Assembly: GCF_007678255.1 (NCBI RefSeq)
Contig: NZ_VEED01000021.1
Coordinates: 1-64,000, forward strand
Origin: Bacillus sp. X1(2014)
GTDB lineage: Bacteria; Bacillota; Bacilli; Bacillales_B; DSM-18226
Direction: 5' to 3'
Length of the DNA: 64,000 nucleotides
The notes beneath the pieces were generated by a model. That model did not search any database. It saw only the letters and a program-made list of their open reading frames with translations, and was not told where the DNA came from. Every line of letters starts with the position of its first letter. The first letter of the stretch is position 1. Positions 43,777 to 53,246 of the stretch are shown in pieces. A program made the position numbers and the translations under genes.

Positions 43777-44698
43777 TATTATCACCTGCCGCTTTAAACT
43801 GAATGATCGAAAAGATGACAATCATAATTACGATTGCATATGAGACAGTAGCTGCATACCCAAAGTCCGGGGTATATTTAAACGATAAATTATAGATATA
43901 CTGAGAAATGGTCATTGTCGCATTACCCGGTCCTCCCTTGGTAATATTCATGACCTCGTCAAATAACTGTAGTGTACCAATTGTTGAAGTAATTGATGTA
44001 AATAGAATAATCGGCTTCAACATTGGGATCGTTATTTTGAAAAATTGTTGAACTGGAGAAGCCCCATCAATTCTAGCTGCTTCATAGATTGACTCATCGA
44101 CGTTTTGAAGAGCAGATAGATAGAAGATCATGTTGTAACCTGTCCATCGCCAAGTGATCGCCACAATGATGGCAATTTTCGCCCAAAAAGGATCGGTAAG
44201 CCATTGAATCGGTTCCGAAATGAGTGCAATCTTCATTAACATCATATTAATTATTCCATCTTGACCAAACAAATATTTGAAGATGACGGAATAGGCAACT
44301 AATGAGGTTACGCACGGTAAGAAGATGGCTGTTCGGAAAAAGCCCTTAAACTTTAACGTTTTATTATTAAGTAGAACAGAAAGAAATAAAGCCAGTAAGA
44401 TCATAACCGGTACTTGAATGATTAGATAAATGACTGTATTTTTTACCGTGGTTAGGAATGTTGGGTCTTTAAATAACCGCGTATAATTATCGATACCTGT
44501 AAAGGTTAGATTTGCACCAACTCCTGTTTGAAAAGATAAAATAAGAGCCTGAATCATTGGGTAGAAGTAAAATAAAAAGATCATTACGGCAGCGATAATA
44601 ACAAAGGACCAGCCAATGATATTATTTTTCAGCCGAATTTTGCGACCGGAATTTGATTTTGGAAGGGCTTGAGTGTGGCTTTCTTTCGCTGATATCAA
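43769..44698 (-). CDS. CUT1 galactoside ABC transporter permease (MalF-like)
   Basis: This membrane subunit has 309 residues, six transmembrane helices and the EAA loop IYEAARIDGASPVQQFFKITIP. The start is TTG at 44698 with AAGGAG ten bases upstream. It is separated from the binding-protein gene by 158 bases holding a large hairpin. Confidence 0.92.
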
Positions 44699-44740
44699 TT
44701 TTAGTCAACTCCTTACGTAGTAAGTTCAAGAAAAGAAAAC

Positions 44741-44811
44741 GCCTCAGAAAGTCGCCTGATACATCAGTTAGCTCCAATACAAGAATGGCAGAGCCGGCGA
44801 ATTTCTAAGGC
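44741..44811 (-). terminator. Attenuator-like hairpin after the second CUT1 binding-protein gene
   Basis: Two 16-base arms (44741-44756 and 44796-44811) pair at 14 of 16 positions around a 39-base internal segment. GCGTTTTCTTTTCTTG follows on the minus strand. The U-rich tail and the place between binding protein and permease suggest partial termination. Confidence 0.7.
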
Positions 44812-44856
44812 AAAATCTCTTTAAATCTAAGATTTGTTACTTTCTAGCTTGTTTTG

Positions 44857-46143
44857 TTATTTAATTTGTTCTTCTGCTTGCTTTTGGGCATCTTCTAATA
44901 CTTTATCTAAATCTTTACCTTTTAGGTAATCCTGCATGCCAACCGCTAAAATGTCTTCAATTGCATATGTGTGCATACCATAGTTAACTTGAGGAATTTT
45001 CTCTGTCCAAGCAGCAAAGTCAGAAACGACTTTTTGTCCACCGAAGAAATCATCTGCAGCTTTATAAGCTTCTCCTTCTGCAGCAGGCTTATAAGTCCCA
45101 ATCGCTCCCATTTCTTTATTCAAAGTCTGATAAAAATCAGCATTAGAACCAAATGTTTTCCCTAAGAAGTCCGCAGCTTTTTCTTTACCATCGATGTTTA
45201 ACACGTACCAAGAGCTTCCGCCTAAGTTAGAAGCGTTCACTGAATTTGCAATTCCAGATTGTTTTGGCATTGGAAGAACCGCCCATTTGCCTGCTTGTGA
45301 TGCTTCTGCCTTGATTGATGGAGTAATCCAGTTACCAGTTGGAACAGTTGCAACGTCGCCGCTGTTGAATCCTGCTACGAATTGACCCCAGTCAGAGACA
45401 GGTTTTACTAAATCTGCGTCTAAAATAGCTTTATATGTTTGGAATGCTTCCTTTAAAGCAGCGTTGCCTGCTAAGTCAGGTGTAACGCCGTCGTTCTTTA
45501 AGTACCAAGCACCGCTCGTTTGAATCATCATACGAATAAGACCAAGGTCTTTTGGATCCTGAGTAAGCATTGCTTTACCAGTTGCTTCTTTAACCTTTTT
45601 ACCTACTTCAATGTACTTATTCCAGTCCATGTTTTGTAAGTCTGCAACTTTGTATCCCGCTTTTTCTAAATAGTCAGTTCTTACGTATAATCCTGTAACA
45701 CCAGTATCGAATGGAAGGCCGTAGTTTTTGCCGTCCAAGCTAGTAGGAGCAATTTTATACTGTGCGAAATCGTCCGCATTAAATGAACCTGTTAACTCAT
45801 GGAACATATCTGGATACGCTTTAAGGAAGCTTTGCGCACGATAGTCTTCAATCAAGACAATATTCGGCAGTCCTTTTGTTGTCCCAGAACTTAAGCTGGT
45901 ATTAAGCTTTTGAATAATGTCATCTTGTGCGTGTTCTACTACTTTAATGTTTACATCTGGGTTCTCAGTCTTATAAGCATCTTTTGCTATATTCATCGCT
46001 TTAATGTTGAAATTTGGGTCCCATGCCCAAACGGTTACTTCATTTGTTTCTTTGCCTTTGTCGGAAGTCTCATTTTTTGATCCCGAGGAACAGGCAGTTA
46101 GCATCAATATACTAACTAAAAAGAGTGCTAGTACTTTTTTCAT
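44857..46143 (-). CDS. CUT1 galactoside ABC transporter substrate-binding lipoprotein
   Basis: This is an extracellular lipoprotein of 428 residues with lipobox LMLTAC. It has a type 2 periplasmic-binding fold with VTVWAWDPNFN, YGLPFDTGVTGLYVRTDYLEKAGY and GGSSWYVLN. It heads the operon with two permeases, lacZ and the alpha-galactosidase, so galactosides are its probable ligands. A cre-like site lies 25-40 bases upstream and a YesM/YesN pair is encoded just before it. Confidence 0.92.
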   Translation of the reverse strand: MKKVLALFLVSILMLTACSSGSKNETSDKGKETNEVTVWAWDPNFNIKAMNIAKDAYKTENPDVNIKVVEHAQDDIIQKLNTSLSSGTTKGLPNIVLIEDYRAQSFLKAYPDMFHELTGSFNADDFAQYKIAPTSLDGKNYGLPFDTGVTGLYVRTDYLEKAGYKVADLQNMDWNKYIEVGKKVKEATGKAMLTQDPKDLGLIRMMIQTSGAWYLKNDGVTPDLAGNAALKEAFQTYKAILDADLVKPVSDWGQFVAGFNSGDVATVPTGNWITPSIKAEASQAGKWAVLPMPKQSGIANSVNASNLGGSSWYVLNIDGKEKAADFLGKTFGSNADFYQTLNKEMGAIGTYKPAAEGEAYKAADDFFGGQKVVSDFAAWTEKIPQVNYGMHTYAIEDILAVGMQDYLKGKDLDKVLEDAQKQAEEQIK

Positions 46144-46167
46144 TGATATTCCCCCAACATTCTATTA

Positions 46168-46183
46168 TTGTAAGCGTTATCTA
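46168..46183. promoter_or_regulatory. cre-like site before the lac-type operon
   Basis: TTGTAAGCGTTATCTA matches WTGNAANCGNWWNCAW except at one position. It is in the leader of the binding-protein gene, suited to catabolite repression. Confidence 0.6.
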
Positions 46184-46318
46184 ACCTACACATATTATGT
46201 TATCACCTGTTCGAACCTTTTCGTTAGGACGATATTTTTATTGGATGGTAATATCTTTGTAACATGAACACGCTTCCAAAGGATTCATTTGGACTATTTT
46301 TAGATATTATGACTATTT

Positions 46319-48082
46319 TTACTTTATTGAAATCGGAAGCTCTAGTCGAACCTTCGTCCCTTCACCTAACTCACTGGTAATCGTAACGCCAAACGGTTCC
46401 CCGTAAATCAGCTGAATCCGCTCATGAACATTCCGGACGCCAATTCCGGAAAACATTTGTTGTTTCCGCTTTGTATTTGGGAGTTTATGTTCAGAAGAGA
46501 CCTCCATACCATCTCCATTATCAACAACTTCACAGATTAATGTATGTTCCTCCTTCCAAACAAGAACATTGATGTACCCGCCCGGCTTATGGTTGAAGCC
46601 GTGGAAGAATGAATTTTCCATAAAGGGCTGTAAAATCAGCTTTGGTACATGGTACTCTATACAATCTGGCGCGATAAAATAGTTCACCTTAATCCGATTC
46701 CCGTACCGTTTTTGGTTTATAAGGACGTAGTTTTTTAAATTATCCACTTCTTGGCCAATCGTGTTCGTCTCACTGACATTGCCAATAGTATTTTGAAGCA
46801 AGGAGATCAACGCATTAATAGTTGCTTCGGTTTCTTCTTTACTACCTTGCTGCACCATGAACTTTATAGAAGTAAGTGTATTGTACAAAAAATGTGGATT
46901 GATTTGCTGCTGCAATGCTGCTAATTCTGCATTACGCTTCTGCTTTTGGGATTCCACCAGCTGGTCGACATACAAATGAAGTTCATCAAGCATGGAATTA
47001 AAGGCATTGCCAATTTTCATGGTTTCATAGGTACCGCTTGCAGAAACATATTGGTGGAATTCATGTTTTGAGGCATCTTCAATCTGCTTCACCAGACTTG
47101 ATAATGAATTGGTCAATCTCCTTGTGGCGAGCAAGACAATGATAAGTGCCACAAAGACGATTCCCATGGAGATCAGCACAATATCTGTTTTATCAATTAG
47201 GTCTCCGACTGCTCTTTGCTTGTCAATGATATTAAACAAGTACATATCAAAAGATGGAAGATACTCCATCGAGATAATTTGATCCTTTCCCATAAAGGTA
47301 TCGATAATATAACGGTCTGAACTCTTTTCAATTTTAGCTGCATAGCTAAGTAAGCCCTTTGGTGCTTGTCCAATGAGCTTTGACTGATTACTAGAAACAA
47401 TGACCCCCTGCTTATCTACAACAAACACATTATTTCCAGGGCCTGTGTAGCTTGTGAAGAATTTTCTAAATTCACGTTCATCAAACGCAAAAAACATTGA
47501 ACCATAAACCGTACCGTTGATTCGTTCCATTAGCACCTTTGATGCGACAATGAACTGGCGATTCGTTCCATCATTTCGCTTGTCCAATTGGTATATCAGT
47601 TTCTTCGGCTGCTTAAACGTATTACTAGTAAGGGCACTAGTCCTTAACTCTTCTTCTGTAATTGGCCAGTACGTACGATCCGTTGCAAAGCTGAACCCGT
47701 TTCGTCCCATAACAAAAATGCTTTCCTCATAGGCATCTAAATTAGTTTCGATCCGCTTTAACTGTTGACCCGTATTAAAATAGGCACTTAGTTTCTCTTT
47801 ATTGCTGAATTGCTCCGACTTAAGAATCCTTTTAATCGTAGTGCTTTGAAGGAGATTGTTCGATGCAAGAACGACTGAATAGTTAAAGGATTCGAAGCTC
47901 TCCTTTACCTGACTCATTACTTTTGAGTTAGTCACGCTAAACTTTTTAATAAAAAATTGCTCCGACATCCGAATCGTTGTCCATGTAATCGTGATCGACA
48001 CTGTAATAATCATTAAAACCGTAATGAAAAACATAACGATAAATAATCCGTTATGTTTAAAACGTTCGGGAATAAATCTCAT
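46319..48082 (-). CDS. YesM-type sensor histidine kinase with extracellular Cache-like domain
   Basis: This 587-residue membrane kinase has a transmembrane helix at about 12-34 and a large extracellular domain of Cache type (about 35-285). A second transmembrane helix, HAMP, the His box (QQQINPHFLYNTLTS) and a HATPase with DNGDGM and GIGVRNV follow. Unlike the kinase at 14764 it has its own sensing domain and no separate receptor gene. It lies 13 bases past its response regulator gene and upstream of the lac-type importer operon, its likely target system. Confidence 0.92.
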   Translation of the reverse strand: MRFIPERFKHNGLFIVMFFITVLMIITVSITITWTTIRMSEQFFIKKFSVTNSKVMSQVKESFESFNYSVVLASNNLLQSTTIKRILKSEQFSNKEKLSAYFNTGQQLKRIETNLDAYEESIFVMGRNGFSFATDRTYWPITEEELRTSALTSNTFKQPKKLIYQLDKRNDGTNRQFIVASKVLMERINGTVYGSMFFAFDEREFRKFFTSYTGPGNNVFVVDKQGVIVSSNQSKLIGQAPKGLLSYAAKIEKSSDRYIIDTFMGKDQIISMEYLPSFDMYLFNIIDKQRAVGDLIDKTDIVLISMGIVFVALIIVLLATRRLTNSLSSLVKQIEDASKHEFHQYVSASGTYETMKIGNAFNSMLDELHLYVDQLVESQKQKRNAELAALQQQINPHFLYNTLTSIKFMVQQGSKEETEATINALISLLQNTIGNVSETNTIGQEVDNLKNYVLINQKRYGNRIKVNYFIAPDCIEYHVPKLILQPFMENSFFHGFNHKPGGYINVLVWKEEHTLICEVVDNGDGMEVSSEHKLPNTKRKQQMFSGIGVRNVHERIQLIYGEPFGVTITSELGEGTKVRLELPISIK

Positions 48083-48095
48083 AATTCACCATCTC

Positions 48096-49655
48096 TTATC
48101 TTAGTTTTTGCTTTCTTTTGTATTGGCTTGGAGACAATCCCTTGATTTTCTTAAAAACTTTACAGAAATAACTATGATCGGAGTAACCAACCATTCCACT
48201 AATTTCAGAGATCGATTCCGTCCCCTCTATAAGCAATTTCGTCGCTTCTTCAATTCGGATTCTATTTAGATATTCAATGAATCCTTCCTTATTATGGGTT
48301 GAAAAATAGTTGGAAAGGTAAGATGGATTAAAATGAAAATGCTTTGCCACGCCAGTTAGGGTAAGCGGCTCAGCATAATGGTCTCCAATATACTCCATTA
48401 ATTTTTTCATATTTAAATCTTCCGGCTCGCTTTGCACAGAAAAGATGCATTTTTTCGCTTCTTCGATAAAATGATCCATTAATTCAACTGTAGCCTTTGC
48501 TGAAGGCGCTTCATCAATCGATCTAAAATAGGAATACTTCGCATTGTCCAATTCTGTTACATCATATTTCATATTACTTAGGAGAATGGTGATGTTGAAA
48601 ATAATGTTGCCAAAGAAAGCTTTATATTCAAAGACATCCATCGTATAACAAGAAGACATGACCTGGATATGTTCTTGTAAATACTGAAAAGCTGAGTCAA
48701 AATGTTTTCGCTTTAATTCCTCGGTAAACCAATCCAAATTAAATTTTTCAGGTTTGGAAGGCGGGTTAGGGAGATCCTGCTCCATTAACAATGGTTGATT
48801 CGAAAAATAAAAGTGATAATCTAATAATTTTATAAGACTTTCCTTGTACATGTTCCCTACTAATGAAAGATCTGTAAACGTATTCGACAATGCAAGACTG
48901 ATTCCCGGACTGGCCTGTGCAAACTGGCGGGCTAATTTAATGACCTCGGGAAAATTGTCCATATTCACATTCATTAAGTATCCGATGATATTTTCTTTCA
49001 CACGTATGGGCTCGTGAACAACTTGGCTTAAGCTATTCTGAAATGCCTCCTCGATTTCCCCCTGGATTCTTGTTTGAAATTCTGCATTTTTTCTGGATTG
49101 GTGGTGGTTTCTCAAATCTAAGCCGATTAAACAAAAGTGGCTATACGGAAAAGCCTGAGATACTATATCAGGATCATAATTTACTTCATATCCTGAAATG
49201 AGCTTATCGATAATCTGCCCCATTGGGAGATTTCCTGTTAATTTTTGATCCATCTTCTGAAAGGCAGGAATTCGGCTTGCGGCTGTTTTCAGTGCTTTTA
49301 AAAGGCCTTCTGCATTAAGCTTAGGCTTTAATATATAATCAACCACACCGCTTTGAAATGTGGAACGAACATAATCAAATTCTCCAAAACTGCTTAAAAT
49401 AATGATTTCTTTATGAGGATATCTTTCCTTCACAATTCTTGTTAATTCCTCCCCATCCATGATGGGCATCACGATATCTGTAATGATAATATGCGGGTCG
49501 GTCGCTTCAATTAATTCAAGTGCTTCTTGGCCGTTCGAAGCCTCGCCAACAATCATAAACCCCTCTTGTTCCCAATTAATATAGTGCTTAATCCCTTGTC
49601 TGATTAACATTTCATCGTCTACAATAAGTGTTCGGCATAGTTCCCCGACTGTCAA
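48096..49655 (-). CDS. YesN-type response regulator with AraC DNA-binding domain
   Basis: This is the response regulator for the downstream kinase. The receiver has VDDE, phospho-acceptor Asp60 in IIITDIVMPIMDG, and Lys in YILKPK. A long central region is followed by the AraC-type helix-turn-helix pair (LTGVAKHFHFNPSYLSNYF and CKVFKKIKGLSPSQYKRK). The TTG at 49655 with GGGGGG upstream is the preferred start; an open frame reaches 49685. Probable target: the galactoside importer/lacZ operon starting at 46143. Confidence 0.9.
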   Translation of the reverse strand: MTVGELCRTLIVDDEMLIRQGIKHYINWEQEGFMIVGEASNGQEALELIEATDPHIIITDIVMPIMDGEELTRIVKERYPHKEIIILSSFGEFDYVRSTFQSGVVDYILKPKLNAEGLLKALKTAASRIPAFQKMDQKLTGNLPMGQIIDKLISGYEVNYDPDIVSQAFPYSHFCLIGLDLRNHHQSRKNAEFQTRIQGEIEEAFQNSLSQVVHEPIRVKENIIGYLMNVNMDNFPEVIKLARQFAQASPGISLALSNTFTDLSLVGNMYKESLIKLLDYHFYFSNQPLLMEQDLPNPPSKPEKFNLDWFTEELKRKHFDSAFQYLQEHIQVMSSCYTMDVFEYKAFFGNIIFNITILLSNMKYDVTELDNAKYSYFRSIDEAPSAKATVELMDHFIEEAKKCIFSVQSEPEDLNMKKLMEYIGDHYAEPLTLTGVAKHFHFNPSYLSNYFSTHNKEGFIEYLNRIRIEEATKLLIEGTESISEISGMVGYSDHSYFCKVFKKIKGLSPSQYKRKQKLR

Positions 49656-49843
49656 TGTGATCCCCCCAGAAGATGACCTGTACAATTAGAATTTTATATA
49701 TTAATTATACTATAACCCTATCAAATACTTTTTCAAAAATTGTTCCAACCAGGGCTTGCGGCCAACATTCCATGAATCGCAAATGAAATGAATAATCTTC
49801 CAGATTGTTTTAGATACTATTTTTTAAGAAGGGGTGTGTATAA

Positions 49844-50686
49844 GTGAATCTTAATTCATTATGCTATCTCGGATTAGGATTTTTAAGTATAGTTCTGTTG
49901 ATTTATGTATGTTATAAAAAAGGGGTAAGAAGGAGTCTCCTGCTATTTTTAGCAATGGTCGGTTTGGGGTATATGATTGAGGCAGTTATTTATAATCTTT
50001 TAGGTAGTTATCAATATTATCCGAAAATCCTCAAGCATGATCGAATATATGATAGCAATATGGGGGCAATTGCATCCAATGCCTTGGCTTTGCCAGTGTC
50101 TGCAACTTTCATTGCCCTCTTCCGTAAAAGCTGGCTTTGGATTGTATCTTTTATCGGGCTATTTGCGGGGATTGAGTGGTTATTTCTCGAACTTCATATT
50201 TATTCGCATCATTGGTGGAAGATAGGCTACACATCACTTGGACTACCCTTTTATTTTCTTTCAGCTAAATTTTTACTCAAAAAAATGGATTTCCCCATAA
50301 AAGGAAAACTCCATTCCTTCATTTTATTTTTGATTGTTGGCACCTTTACCGGGTCTTTCCACATTCTCCCGATTATGCTTTTCACCAACAGATATTATCA
50401 TTTAGGCTGGTGGACTAATCAGTCCAAAGATACGACTGCTTTTGGGGCAATTTTTTATTTATGTGCCAGTCTCTTCTATGTAGGGATTACGAAATTCCCC
50501 TTATTTCCAAGGTGGTTAAAATATGTGGTCACACCTCTGTGCATGTTTGCGGTCAACATCTTTCTTAGCAGAATAGAAATACTGCACAGCCTAGTCTGGT
50601 GGGACCCGTGGTATTATATTATTTTATCTATTATCGCCCTATGGTTTACTGAATCAATGAGCAAATGTATTGCGAAAGGAATATAG
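49844..50686 (+). CDS. Unknown polytopic membrane protein (CBO0543-like)
   Basis: I do not recognise a function. The 280-residue product has about eight hydrophobic helices, with aromatic-rich stretches (HHWWKIGY, YYHLGWW, VWWDPWYY). It resembles the loosely defined CBO0543 group of Firmicute membrane proteins by eye only. The start is GTG with AGAAGGGG upstream. It stands alone, is oriented opposite to its neighbours, and ends next to a complete palindromic repeat. Confidence 0.7.
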   Translation: MNLNSLCYLGLGFLSIVLLIYVCYKKGVRRSLLLFLAMVGLGYMIEAVIYNLLGSYQYYPKILKHDRIYDSNMGAIASNALALPVSATFIALFRKSWLWIVSFIGLFAGIEWLFLELHIYSHHWWKIGYTSLGLPFYFLSAKFLLKKMDFPIKGKLHSFILFLIVGTFTGSFHILPIMLFTNRYYHLGWWTNQSKDTTAFGAIFYLCASLFYVGITKFPLFPRWLKYVVTPLCMFAVNIFLSRIEILHSLVWWDPWYYIILSIIALWFTESMSKCIAKGI

Positions 50687-50697
50687 GGTGTTAATAG

Positions 50698-50747
50698 GGT
50701 GTCAGGCACCGCTCATGGACATTTGTCCACGAGTGGTGCCTGACACC
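50698..50747. repeat. GGTGTCAGGCACC palindromic repeat, copy 4 (complete, 50 bp)
   Basis: This complete unit has ends GGTGTCAGGCACCGC and GTGGTGCCTGACACC and centre GGACATTTGTCC, followed by TTTTC on the plus strand. It lies between two convergent genes and can act as a terminator. Confidence 0.92.
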
Positions 50748-50759
50748 TTTTCATTCTCC

Positions 50760-51434
50760 TTAAAAATGTAATTGAATTTTTTGTGCCTCTTCTAGTTTTT
50801 CTTGTTGATCATTAAATACGTCACTTGTTAAGATTTTTATCCATTCAATATCTTTACCCTTTGTTTGGTCGACGATGAAACCGAGACTTCCTCGCTTTAT
50901 TTGGCCTCCTTGGAGCTCCCCATTTAAATGTTCAAGATACATATCCTGTTTCCAATCCATTTTCACTCCCGTATTCGTTTCAAATAGGGCTACTGGGGCG
51001 AAACTCCGCTTCTCTTTGGAGTGGTTTTTAATATCAACACTTATTTTGATGAAATCAAATTCCTCTTCCTCCGTTAGCGGGTGGAAATAGTCAATTAAGC
51101 TATAATCTGGCCGGTAGTGCAGCAGTTTCATTTCTTTGATGGTGTACTCGATATCTCCAAAATGATAGACCTTATTAATTTGTTTCATTGTTTTTAAAGT
51201 AGCCTCTCCTTTTTCATCCGTGACAGACTGGCCTTGTTTTTGTAAAGATGAATCATCGGTAACCTGAGGGCTATTATAATAAGCATCATGATCATCTGTA
51301 GAGATCTTTTTGGGTGTTGTAGAAGTGTTCTCTGATGATTTGGTATCAGAATCCTCATGAGTCGTCTGAGTTGAAACAAATGAACAGCCAGTCAATAGGA
51401 AAAAAAATATAATAATTATCATTGCCTGTTTCAC
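50760..51434 (-). CDS. Lipoprotein with DUF4352-type domain
   Basis: This secreted lipoprotein has about 224 residues and a clear lipobox (LLTGC). A Ser/Thr-rich low-complexity linker is followed by a C-terminal Ig-like domain (about 100-224) resembling DUF4352 proteins, with VKISVDI-type strands (FIKISVDIKNHS). The GTG at 51434 is seven bases from AGGAGG and gives a clean signal peptide; the frame open to 51473 does not. Function is unknown; such proteins are often cell-surface or immunity-like factors. Confidence 0.78.
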   Translation of the reverse strand: MKQAMIIIIFFFLLTGCSFVSTQTTHEDSDTKSSENTSTTPKKISTDDHDAYYNSPQVTDDSSLQKQGQSVTDEKGEATLKTMKQINKVYHFGDIEYTIKEMKLLHYRPDYSLIDYFHPLTEEEEFDFIKISVDIKNHSKEKRSFAPVALFETNTGVKMDWKQDMYLEHLNGELQGGQIKRGSLGFIVDQTKGKDIEWIKILTSDVFNDQQEKLEEAQKIQLHF

Positions 51435-51472
51435 ATCGATTCCTCCTATCAAATTAAAACGTCTTTTTAGCA

Positions 51473-51507
51473 AGTTATCCCGTTGCTAAAAGCGCAACGG
51501 GATAACT
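51473..51507. terminator. Hairpin between phoA and the lipoprotein gene
   Basis: The perfect 14-bp stem AGTTATCCCGTTGC / GCAACGGGATAACT has loop TAAAAGC. No strong T run follows on either strand, so it may be a weak terminator or an mRNA-stabilising structure for the phosphatase transcript. Confidence 0.65.
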
Positions 51508-51547
51508 CTTGCCAATTCCTCATACACTTTATCGTGAGAAACTTGCC

Positions 51548-52945
51548 TTACTTGTCTTCAATGACTGTTTTTCTGCTGCCTTTTTCAAGCAGATCAAAGA
51601 TGATTTTAGCATTGTCTGTATTATCGATTTGCCCGGCAAAACGTTCGCTGGCTGGGCCGAATGCATATACATTTACATCTTCACCCGTGTGTCCTCCAGT
51701 CGTCCATCCAGTAAATGAACGGGTATCAATAATTTGTTCAATCGCGTTATCAATATCCACTACTTTCTTCGCAGCAGCTGCATCTTCAACGGACTGAATC
51801 TCTTTATCTGTTAAAGTAAGATTGATATATTTATTCAACGTTTCTTTCACACCTGCACCGTTTGCAATCTGCTCCGCCATATAATCCGGCGTACGCTGTG
51901 CAGCATTGATAGGGGCACTAAACCAGTTATACTCCCCGCGGGCACCGATTGAGTAGCCGCCAGTTGAATGGTCAGCTGTGGCTACTACCAGTGTATGTTT
52001 ATCCTTTTTAGCAAAGTCAATGGCTGCTTTGAATGCTTTTTCGAAATCTTCCATTTCACTCATTGCACCAACAATATCATTATCATGGCCGGCCCAGTCG
52101 ATTTGACTTCCTTCCACCATTAGAAAGAATCCTTTTTTATTTTGATTTAAGCGCTCAATCGCAGAAGTCGTCATGTCTGCAAGGGAAGGCATCTCTGAAC
52201 CCCGGTCAATCATTTTAGGCATACCGCGTTTTGCAAATAGACCAAGAACCTGGTCATTTTTGTCTTTTTTCAATTCTTGAAGGGTTGAAACATAACTGTA
52301 TCCGTCCGTTTTGAATTCATTTGTAAGGTTACGATCTTGACGGATAAATAAATCGGAGCCGCCTCCCAAAAGGACATCAATTTTGTGTTTTCCGTTAACC
52401 ATCTCATTGTAATAATCATCAGCGATGGCATTCATGTTATTACGGTTTACATCATGAGAACCGAAGGATGCCGGGGTTGCATGTGTAATCTCTGAAGTAG
52501 CAACTAGCCCTGTGGATTTCCCCTGCTCTTTTGCAGCTTCAAGGACAGTTTTCACTTCGGATTTGTCATTGTCAACGGCGATGGCAGCATTGTAGGTTTT
52601 GACACCCGCAGCCATTGCCGTTGCTGCAGATGCTGAGTCTGTTACGTTTTGCTTCGTGTCCTCCGGATATGTAGTCTGTTGTCCAACTAAAAATTTATCA
52701 AACTCAGTTGGCTCAACTTTTTTAGTAGAGGGATCGTCCTTTAAATAACGATAGGCCGATGTATAGGAAACGCCCATTCCATCACCAATCAGGAAAATGA
52801 CATTTTTAATTTCTGCATTGTTTGTAATTGTTTTTTCGGATTTCGCGCTTGCAGTACCAGCTCCAGGTCCGATAAGACTGCTAAATGCCAATGTAGAAAG
52901 GACAGCGACTGGAAGGACCTTTTTAATCAGATTTTTCTTAAACAA
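51548..52945 (-). CDS. phoA: Secreted alkaline phosphatase
   Basis: This is a secreted metalloenzyme that releases phosphate from phosphate monoesters. It has about 465 residues with a signal peptide ending near TASA. Metal and catalytic motifs are LIGDGMG, VTDSASAATAMA (nucleophile Ser in DSA), EGSQIDWAGHDND, TADHSTGG and TGGHTGEDV. The start is TTG at 52945 with GAGGGGG eight bases upstream; the frame upstream to 53020 adds no signal-peptide sense. A Pho-box-type promoter lies upstream, so PhoP probably induces it under phosphate limitation. Confidence 0.93.
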   Translation of the reverse strand: MFKKNLIKKVLPVAVLSTLAFSSLIGPGAGTASAKSEKTITNNAEIKNVIFLIGDGMGVSYTSAYRYLKDDPSTKKVEPTEFDKFLVGQQTTYPEDTKQNVTDSASAATAMAAGVKTYNAAIAVDNDKSEVKTVLEAAKEQGKSTGLVATSEITHATPASFGSHDVNRNNMNAIADDYYNEMVNGKHKIDVLLGGGSDLFIRQDRNLTNEFKTDGYSYVSTLQELKKDKNDQVLGLFAKRGMPKMIDRGSEMPSLADMTTSAIERLNQNKKGFFLMVEGSQIDWAGHDNDIVGAMSEMEDFEKAFKAAIDFAKKDKHTLVVATADHSTGGYSIGARGEYNWFSAPINAAQRTPDYMAEQIANGAGVKETLNKYINLTLTDKEIQSVEDAAAAKKVVDIDNAIEQIIDTRSFTGWTTGGHTGEDVNVYAFGPASERFAGQIDNTDNAKIIFDLLEKGSRKTVIEDK

Positions 52946-52984
52946 TTGTATTTCCCCCTCAATTAAAGTTGTTATACGACTCTC

Positions 52985-53051
52985 ATTATAGAGGGGGGTT
53001 ATTAAGTGAATGTAAACCATTGTAAAGACGAATAACTTTTTACATTGTTAA
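52985..53051 (-). promoter_or_regulatory. Probable PhoP-dependent promoter (Pho boxes plus TATAAT)
   Basis: On the minus strand, TATAAT (52985-52990) is preceded by TTAATA (53000-53005), TTTACA (53011-53016) and TTTACA (53021-53026). These are spaced 5 and 4 bases apart, and a further TTAACA lies at 53046-53051. This fits PhoP's TT(A/T/C)ACA tandem repeats about 10-11 bases apart. Confidence 0.75.
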
Positions 53052-53207
53052 TAGATAGGAATTTCGTACGAGAGTATATGGCACTTGTATAAAAAGCCTT
53101 ATCCTTCCATCATCTTCTCGGACCGCCCACTCCTGAAAAAGGCCTATTTTTCTTTATATTTTCTTAACAAAAATTGAACATTTAAGTTCGAGTAGACTCT
53201 CTAGATA

Positions 53208-53245
53208 AAGAAAAAACTGATTCGATGATTCGAATCAGTTTTTTC
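53208..53245. terminator. Terminator after the RocB-like gene
   Basis: The hairpin CTGATTCGA / TCGAATCAG is flanked by AAAGAAAAAA and TTTTTTCTTT, so it can work in both directions. It ends the guanidino-compound operon. Confidence 0.9.
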
Positions 53246-53246
53246 T

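Noticed and set aside
51473..51507. Rho-independent terminator with full confidence
   Set aside because: The stem is strong, but neither side has a proper T run, so it was kept with lower confidence.
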